Source of the DNA: JAIEOG01 sp964519985
Lineage (GTDB): Bacteria; Bdellovibrionota; FAC87; UBA2466
Direction: 5' to 3'
Length of the DNA: 64,000 nucleotides
Assembly: GCA_964519985.1 (NCBI GenBank)
Contig: CAZFMF010000016.1
Location: forward strand, 11,047-75,046
Part shown: in pieces, positions 59,654 to 64,000 of the stretch
Layout of the letters: each line of letters opens with the position of its first letter
Numbering within the stretch: the stretch's first letter is position 1
Translations under genes and position numbers: made by a program
The notes under the pieces: model-generated
Databases searched by the model: none
What the model saw: only the letters and a program-made list of their open reading frames with translations
Told to the model about the DNA's origin: nothing

Positions 59654-59929
59654 CTAAGCCCCTTTTTCCAATACTTTCAAAAGCCGGTAGGCTTTGTTCT
59701 TGGAAAGACGACGCGTCGCAATTGCGACGATCGAATCGCCGACCTTCGCCTCGTTCTTCTCGTCATGAACGAAAATGCTCGTATGGCGAATGACCGCTTT
59801 CTGATACAGGCCGTGTTTCAGGCGACGTTCCACCTGAATGACCCGCGTCTTGTTCATTTTGTCGCTCGTCACGACGCCCCGAATGGTCTGGAGCTTCGCT
59901 TGACGGGGCTCTTGGTTACTTTCCGCCAT
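59654..59929 (-). CDS. rpsQ: 30S ribosomal protein S17
   Basis: 91 residues. TIRGVVTSDKMNKTRVIQVERRLKHGLYQK and FVHDEKNEAKVGDSIVAIATRRLSKNKAYRL define S17. Its start overlaps the rpmC stop by 14 nt. Confidence 0.97.
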   Translation of the reverse strand: MAESNQEPRQAKLQTIRGVVTSDKMNKTRVIQVERRLKHGLYQKAVIRHTSIFVHDEKNEAKVGDSIVAIATRRLSKNKAYRLLKVLEKGA

Positions 59930-60140
59930 CGACTCGATCCTCCGCTTTCGCGCTAGAAGTCTTTTCGCCCAGAACCGTCAACGCGCGCGCGATATCGCGG
60001 CGCAGTTTGCGGCTGGCCAAAGTGTCCTTCGCTTCACCACTGAACTTCTTCAGCTTCGAGCGAAACAGTTCTTCTTTCCACTGGCCGACCCGCGCTTTGA
60101 GCTCGGGCAAACCCAATTCTCTGAGTTCCTTCGCTTCCAT
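59916..60140 (-). CDS. rpmC: 50S ribosomal protein L29
   Basis: 74 residues. MEAKELRELGLPELKARVGQWKEELFRSKLKKFSG and the end KLRRDIARALTVLGEK are typical; the C-terminal tail (SAKAEDRVDGGK) is a few residues longer than usual and overlaps the start of rpsQ. It starts at the last base of rplP. Confidence 0.96.
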   Translation of the reverse strand: MEAKELRELGLPELKARVGQWKEELFRSKLKKFSGEAKDTLASRKLRRDIARALTVLGEKTSSAKAEDRVDGGK

Positions 60141-60556
60141 TACAGCGTGACTCCCCGTTGGATAAACTTCGTCTTCAACGGCAGCTTATGCGCCGCCAGC
60201 GAAAAGGCTTCTTTCGCCACATCGGGCGTGACGCCTTCCATTTCAAACAAAATCAGACCCGGCCGGATGGTCGCAACCCAGTATTCCGGAGCTCCCTTAC
60301 CGCCCCCTTGGCGAGTTTCGGCCGGCTTCTTGGAAATCGGCTTATCCGGGAAAATCCGGATGAACATCTTTCCGGCCTTTTTCGCATGGCGGGTGATGGC
60401 CACGCGACTGGCTTCGATCTGGCGCGCCGTGATACGGCCGCATTCCATCGCTTGCAAGCCAAAGTCACCAAAGTTCAGGGTTGAGCCACGGTAGGCTTTG
60501 CCCTTCATTCGGCCCTTTTGCATCTTGCGGTACTTAACTCGTTTCGGTGCCAACAT
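60140..60556 (-). CDS. rplP: 50S ribosomal protein L16
   Basis: 138 residues. MLAPKRVKYRKMQKGRMKGKAYRGS, then ITARQIEASRVAITRHAKKAGKMFIRIFPDKPIS and the end. L16 lies near the A-site. Between rpsC and rpmC. Confidence 0.97.
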   Translation of the reverse strand: MLAPKRVKYRKMQKGRMKGKAYRGSTLNFGDFGLQAMECGRITARQIEASRVAITRHAKKAGKMFIRIFPDKPISKKPAETRQGGGKGAPEYWVATIRPGLILFEMEGVTPDVAKEAFSLAAHKLPLKTKFIQRGVTL

Positions 60557-60562
60557 AATGTC

Positions 60563-61246
60563 CTAAGCCTCTGGCTGCTGAGCCGGAACCGCCGTGGCTT
60601 CGCCGCGATCGTAGTTCTGTTTGCCCAGGAGCTCGCCTTTATAAACCCAAACTTTGATGCCGATCTGACCGTAGGTCGTATAGGCCTCGGTCGTGCCGTA
60701 GTCGATGTCCGCGCGCAGAGTGTGCAACGGAACGCTGCCTTCGGCATAACGCTCGACGCGGGCGATTTCCGCTCCACCCAAGCGACCGGAGCACTGAATC
60801 TTGATTCCCGCGACACCAAACTTGAAAGCTTGGCTCATCGCTTTTTTCATCGCGCGACGAAAAGCAATACGCTTTTGCAGCTGGTCGGCGATGTTCTCCG
60901 CAATCAGCTGGGCGTCAGCTTCGGCCTTGCGCACTTCCATGATGTTCAGGAAAACTTCGCTCTGCGCGATTTTCTGCGCTTCGGCCTTAATCTGATCGAT
61001 GCCGCTGCCTTTTTTCCCGATCACAATCCCCGGGCGCGCGGTGTGGATATTGATCTTCGCCTTCTGGGCGACGCGCTCAATATCAATCTTCGAGACGCCA
61101 GCATGCCGCAATTTCTTTTTCAAGAACGCGCGGAGCTTCAAGTCTTCGTGCAAAAACTTTACGTACTCGCGGCTGCTGTACCAACGCGAGCTCCAAGTCT
61201 TGTTTACCCCGAGGCGAAAACCAATCGGATGTGTCTTCTGTCCCAC
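60563..61246 (-). CDS. rpsC: 30S ribosomal protein S3
   Basis: 227 residues. MGQKTHPIGFRLGVNKTWSSRWY, the KH domain with IVIGKKGSGIDQIKAEAQK and the end PLHTLRADIDYGTTEAYTTYGQIGIKVWVYKGE are S3. It forms the mRNA entry tunnel. Between rplV and rplP. Confidence 0.97.
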   Translation of the reverse strand: MGQKTHPIGFRLGVNKTWSSRWYSSREYVKFLHEDLKLRAFLKKKLRHAGVSKIDIERVAQKAKINIHTARPGIVIGKKGSGIDQIKAEAQKIAQSEVFLNIMEVRKAEADAQLIAENIADQLQKRIAFRRAMKKAMSQAFKFGVAGIKIQCSGRLGGAEIARVERYAEGSVPLHTLRADIDYGTTEAYTTYGQIGIKVWVYKGELLGKQNYDRGEATAVPAQQPEA

Positions 61247-61252
61247 TCTTGC

Positions 61253-61588
61253 CTACCTTGCTTCATCCAGAATCATCGTGACATGACTCATTTTCTTGCG
61301 GATTTTTGTCGCCCGACCCATTGCGCGGGGCATGAAACGCTTCAGCATCGGAGCGTCACCGACTTCAACCCGTTTCACGTACAGGTTCTCCACATCGATG
61401 CCGCCTTTTTCACGAGCGTTGGCGACCGCCGAATTCAAAAGCTTATGCAAAATCTTTCCGGCCTTCTTATCGGTGTATTCGAGCTGGAAACCCGCTTTCA
61501 CCACCGGAAGGCCTTTGCACAGATCCCCGACCAGACGCGCTTTGCGCGGCGTGATGCGGGCGTAACGAAGACGAGCCGTGATTTCCAT
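61253..61588 (-). CDS. rplV: 50S ribosomal protein L22
   Basis: 111 residues. LRYARITPRKARLVGDLCKGLPV, then LLNSAVANAREKGGIDVENLYVKRVEVGDAPMLKRFMPRAMGRATKIRKK with the beta-hairpin that reaches the exit tunnel. Between rpsS and rpsC. Confidence 0.97.
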   Translation of the reverse strand: MEITARLRYARITPRKARLVGDLCKGLPVVKAGFQLEYTDKKAGKILHKLLNSAVANAREKGGIDVENLYVKRVEVGDAPMLKRFMPRAMGRATKIRKKMSHVTMILDEAR

Positions 61589-61590
61589 GA

Positions 61591-61881
61591 TTACTTCGGT
61601 GCTCCTTCTACCTTCGTTTTACGATCGCCCGAGTGGGCGATAAACGTACGGCTCAGGGCAAACTCTCCGAGTTTGTGCCCGACCATATTCTCCGTCACGA
61701 AAACCGGCAAAAACTTGCGACCGTTGTGCACTGCGAACGTCAAACCGACGAATTCGGGGACGATCGTAGAGCGCCGCGACCAAGTCTTGATGACTTTCTT
61801 GTCGTTCGTAGCCTGGGCCCGTTCCACTTTCTGGATCAGGTGCGAGGCGACATAAGGGCCTTTTTTAATCGAACGAGGCAT
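61591..61881 (-). CDS. rpsS: 30S ribosomal protein S19
   Basis: 96 residues. MPRSIKKGPYVASHLIQKVERAQ, then TWSRRSTIVPEFVGLTFAVHNGRKFLPVFVTENMVGHKLGEFALSRTF are diagnostic (quoted in parts). S19 is in the head of the small subunit. Between rplB and rplV. Confidence 0.97.
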   Translation of the reverse strand: MPRSIKKGPYVASHLIQKVERAQATNDKKVIKTWSRRSTIVPEFVGLTFAVHNGRKFLPVFVTENMVGHKLGEFALSRTFIAHSGDRKTKVEGAPK

Positions 61882-61884
61882 GAA

Positions 61885-62712
61885 CTACTTTCTCCTTCTA
61901 TCCCGAATGATGAAGCGATCGGTGCGTTTGCTATTCCGAGTCTTCTTACCCTTGGTCTTTTTGCCCCAAGGTGTGGTCGGGTGTCGACCCCCAGACGTAC
62001 GGCCTTCACCGCCGCCCATCGGATGGTCGACCGGGTTCATGGAAACGCCGCGGTTGTGCGGGCGGAAGCCCAGCCAACGGTTGCGGCCCGCTTTCCCGAT
62101 AACCCGGTTTTCGTGCTCTAGGTTTCCAATCTGTCCAATCGTGGCCCAGCAGTTCTCCGAAACCATCCGGATTTCGCCGGAGGGCATGCGAAGCTGAGCG
62201 TAACCGCCTTCAAAACCTACCAGGGCCGCCATCGCGCCGGCGCTGCGCACGAGCTTTCCGCCCGCGCCCGGACGGATTTCGATATTGTGTAGGTTCGTGC
62301 CGGGCGGGATCTTGTTCATCGGTAGACGGTTGCCGACCTGAATGTCGGCCGTTTCCGATGTGACAATCTGGCCGCCGACCTTCATGCCTTCCGCGGCCAA
62401 AATGTAACGCTTTTCGCCATCCTTATAGTGGATGAGCGCCAGGCGAGACGTCCGGTTTGGATCGTATTCCAAAGCGGCAATGGTCCCGACGATTTCCTTC
62501 TTGTCGCGGCGGAAATCGACTTCACGGTAGCGGCGTTTGTGGCCACCTCCCCGGAAGCGCGAGGTGATACGACCGTACGAGTTACGGCCACCCGAGCTGT
62601 GTTTTGTGCTCGTTAAACTTTTTTCCGGCTTCTTCTTCGTCAGCTCCGAGAAATCGGATCCGGTGATGAATCGGCGGGACGGCGTTGTCGGATTATAAGA
62701 AATAGTCGGCAT
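61885..62712 (-). CDS. rplB: 50S ribosomal protein L2
   Basis: 275 residues. L2 is essential for peptidyl transfer and subunit association. Conserved parts: SFRGGGHKRRYREVDFRRDK-like core, GAMAALVGFEGGYAQLRMPSGEIR and NPVDHPMGGGEGRTSGGRHP with the key His. Between rplW and rpsS. Confidence 0.98.
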   Translation of the reverse strand: MPTISYNPTTPSRRFITGSDFSELTKKKPEKSLTSTKHSSGGRNSYGRITSRFRGGGHKRRYREVDFRRDKKEIVGTIAALEYDPNRTSRLALIHYKDGEKRYILAAEGMKVGGQIVTSETADIQVGNRLPMNKIPPGTNLHNIEIRPGAGGKLVRSAGAMAALVGFEGGYAQLRMPSGEIRMVSENCWATIGQIGNLEHENRVIGKAGRNRWLGFRPHNRGVSMNPVDHPMGGGEGRTSGGRHPTTPWGKKTKGKKTRNSKRTDRFIIRDRRRK

Positions 62713-62715
62713 GGT

Positions 62716-62994
62716 TTAGCTGGCGGCAAATTCGAATTTGTCGCCCTCCTTCAACTTCACAATGGCTTTTTTCCACAAGCGCCGTTTTCCCGGCATCTTG
62801 CCGAGCTTGCGCGCCGGCTTCCGGTTAATCAGCGTGTTCACGCGTTCGACTTTCACGCCGAAGAGCTTTTCCACCGCTTCCTTGACCTGTTTGCGATTGG
62901 CTTCCAAAGAAACTTCAAAAGCGTACTCGTTGAACGTGCCGGAGCGGAGCGTGTTTTTTTCGGTGACCAGCGGGCGGCGAATGATATCAAACAT
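62716..62994 (-). CDS. rplW: 50S ribosomal protein L23
   Basis: 92 residues. IIRRPLVTEKNTLRSGTFNEYAFEVSLEANRKQVKEAVEKLFGVKVERVNTL in part; L23 is the docking site of SRP and trigger factor at the exit tunnel. Its start overlaps the rplD end by 8 nt. Confidence 0.97.
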   Translation of the reverse strand: MFDIIRRPLVTEKNTLRSGTFNEYAFEVSLEANRKQVKEAVEKLFGVKVERVNTLINRKPARKLGKMPGKRRLWKKAIVKLKEGDKFEFAAS

Positions 62995-63625
62995 GGCTCA
63001 ACCTTTCGGAAAGCTTCTGCACGGCGCCCTTGCTGATAATGACCGTCTTGTACTTCAAGATGTCGAAGACATTGATGCCTTCCGGAGCCAAGAACTTCAC
63101 CTTGCCCAGGTTGCGCACGCTGCGATTGAAATGCTGTTCCTTCTCGGCCGTGTTGCTGTTCACAATCAGCGCACTTTCGGCGCCGAACGCTTTCAGGCAA
63201 GCCGCGGCGGACTTGGAATTCAGCTTCGCCAATTCGAGTTTATCGATGACGAAGAGTCGGTCTTGTTTTTGATTCCAAGACAACGCGCTGATCAACGCCG
63301 CGCGTTTCACTTTCTTGTTCAATTTCCGTTGCACGCGACGAGGTTTCGGACCATGGGCCTTACCCCCTCCGACGAAGATGGGAGCTTTAGCGTCGCCGTG
63401 GCGGGCCTGACCCGTCCCCTTCTGTTTGTACATTTTCTTACGCGTGCCGTGGACTTCCGTGCGCGTCAAGGAATTCGCCGTCCGGTATTCGTACCGTTTG
63501 GCGATCTGGTAACGGACGGCATCGTTGAGCAAGTGCGGCCGAACTTCGGCGGCAAAGACGGCGTCGCTCAAGTCGACGTTTCCGACTTTCTTTTTGCTCA
63601 TGTCATAAAGTGGAAGAGAAAGCAT
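62987..63625 (-). CDS. rplD: 50S ribosomal protein L4
   Basis: 212 residues. YRTANSLTRTEVHGTRKKMYKQKGTGQARHGDAKAPIFVGGGKAHGPKPR (in part) contains the tunnel-constriction loop; the end has KYKTVIISKGAVQKLSERL. The gene directly follows rpsJ (7 nt apart), so the usual intervening rplC is missing at this place. Confidence 0.97.
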   Translation of the reverse strand: MLSLPLYDMSKKKVGNVDLSDAVFAAEVRPHLLNDAVRYQIAKRYEYRTANSLTRTEVHGTRKKMYKQKGTGQARHGDAKAPIFVGGGKAHGPKPRRVQRKLNKKVKRAALISALSWNQKQDRLFVIDKLELAKLNSKSAAACLKAFGAESALIVNSNTAEKEQHFNRSVRNLGKVKFLAPEGINVFDILKYKTVIISKGAVQKLSERLSHV

Positions 63626-63632
63626 TCCGTCC

Positions 63633-63941
63633 TCACAAAGTAATGGTCACGTCGATGCCGGCGGACAAATCCAACTTCATCAGAGAGTCGATCGTGTTCT
63701 GCGTCGGTTCGAGGATGTCGATGAGCCGCTTATGGGTGCGAATTTCGAACTGCTCCCGGGACTTTTTATCCACGTGAGGCGAACGAAGCACCGTGTAGCG
63801 GTTGATCTTGGTCGGCAACGGAATGGGGCCCGCAATGCGTGCTCCCGTGCGTTGCGCGGTTTCCACGATTTCCGACACAGACTGATCCAAAAGCTTGTAG
63901 TCGAAAGCCTTCAGACGAATGCGAATTCTCTGACTTTGCAC
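63633..63941 (-). CDS. rpsJ: 30S ribosomal protein S10
   Basis: 102 residues from the GTG at 63941. RIRIRLKAFDYKLLDQSVSEIV, GARIAGPIPLPTKINRYTVLRSPHVDKKSREQFEIRTHKRLIDI (in part) are diagnostic. S10 is also the Nus antitermination partner NusE. It follows the tuf gene and begins the S10 operon. Confidence 0.98.
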   Translation of the reverse strand: MQSQRIRIRLKAFDYKLLDQSVSEIVETAQRTGARIAGPIPLPTKINRYTVLRSPHVDKKSREQFEIRTHKRLIDILEPTQNTIDSLMKLDLSAGIDVTITL

Positions 63942-63944
63942 CGT

Positions 63945-64000
63945 TTACTCCAAAATCTCCGTCACGACGCCCGCGCCGACGGTACGACCGCCTTCACGAA
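63945..64000 (-). CDS. tuf: Elongation factor Tu, C-terminal end (rest outside window)
   Basis: The minus-strand frame ends REGGRTVGAGVVTEILE then TAA, which is the conserved C-terminus of EF-Tu. The gene continues beyond the right edge of the window. Its position just upstream of rpsJ is the usual str-S10 junction. Identification rests on this 17-residue tail and context. Confidence 0.93.
   Translation of the reverse strand, partial: REGGRTVGAGVVTEILE

Overview
The window is a contiguous chromosomal stretch from a Gram-negative, flagellated bacterium with many lipoproteins and outer-membrane proteins. The gene set (fli/flg cluster with MotE-like and TIGR02530-like proteins, FlbD-MotA-MotB, FtsQ-FtsA-FtsZ, fused membrane/spermidine-synthase proteins, kinase with FHA and zinc ribbons) and the G+C-rich composition (judged by eye, not counted) fit Bdellovibrionota or a related former deltaproteobacterial lineage. 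This is inference; no marker search was possible.

Layout. 1-6.8 kb: a compact plus-strand flagellar operon (fliH end, fliI, fliJ, motE-like, fliK, flgD, TIGR02530-like gene), then flgE after a dispersed palindromic repeat; a rho-independent terminator follows flgE. 6.9-12.5 kb: envelope and metabolic genes, mostly on the minus strand (small outer-membrane protein, polysaccharide deacetylase, hpt, unknown proteins, VKOR-DsbA fusion). 12.5-18.2 kb: a LOG-family gene, a glycosyltransferase and ftsQ-ftsA-ftsZ. 18.2-20.0 kb: flbD-motA-motB on the minus strand with a sigma-28-like promoter. 20.1-26.9 kb: envelope proteins, a redoxin, a cobalamin adenosyltransferase, a lipase-like hydrolase, a DNA glycosylase, a RodZ-like protein and a TPR lipoprotein. 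27.0-30.8 kb: a complete sugar (xylose-type) ABC importer. 30.8-36.5 kb: small envelope proteins, a secreted RidA-like protein, and a vWA protein followed by a Ser/Thr kinase with a very large hairpin between them. 36.6-39.0 kb: a small region that looks foreign, with a frameshifted flavin monooxygenase-like gene and a two-gene unit of unknown function, bracketed by the left and right halves of a dispersed repeat. 39.0-44.9 kb: two tandem large membrane/spermidine-synthase-like genes. 44.9-49.3 kb: a lytic transglycosylase, a Tyr/Pro-rich lipoprotein, a coiled-coil protein and a TlpA-like protein.

49.3-64.0 kb: the str/S10/spc/alpha ribosomal superoperon, read on the minus strand from the end of tuf through rpsJ to rplQ, including secY, adk, map, infA, rpmJ and rpoA. 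It is canonical except that rplC (L3) is missing from its usual place between rpsJ and rplD. Several zinc-binding ribosomal protein forms (S14, L36, S4) and a zinc-type adenylate kinase are present.

The best candidates for something new are the vWA/kinase locus with its long hairpin, the repeat-bracketed island with its toxin-antitoxin-like pair, the tandem synthase fusions, and the missing rplC.
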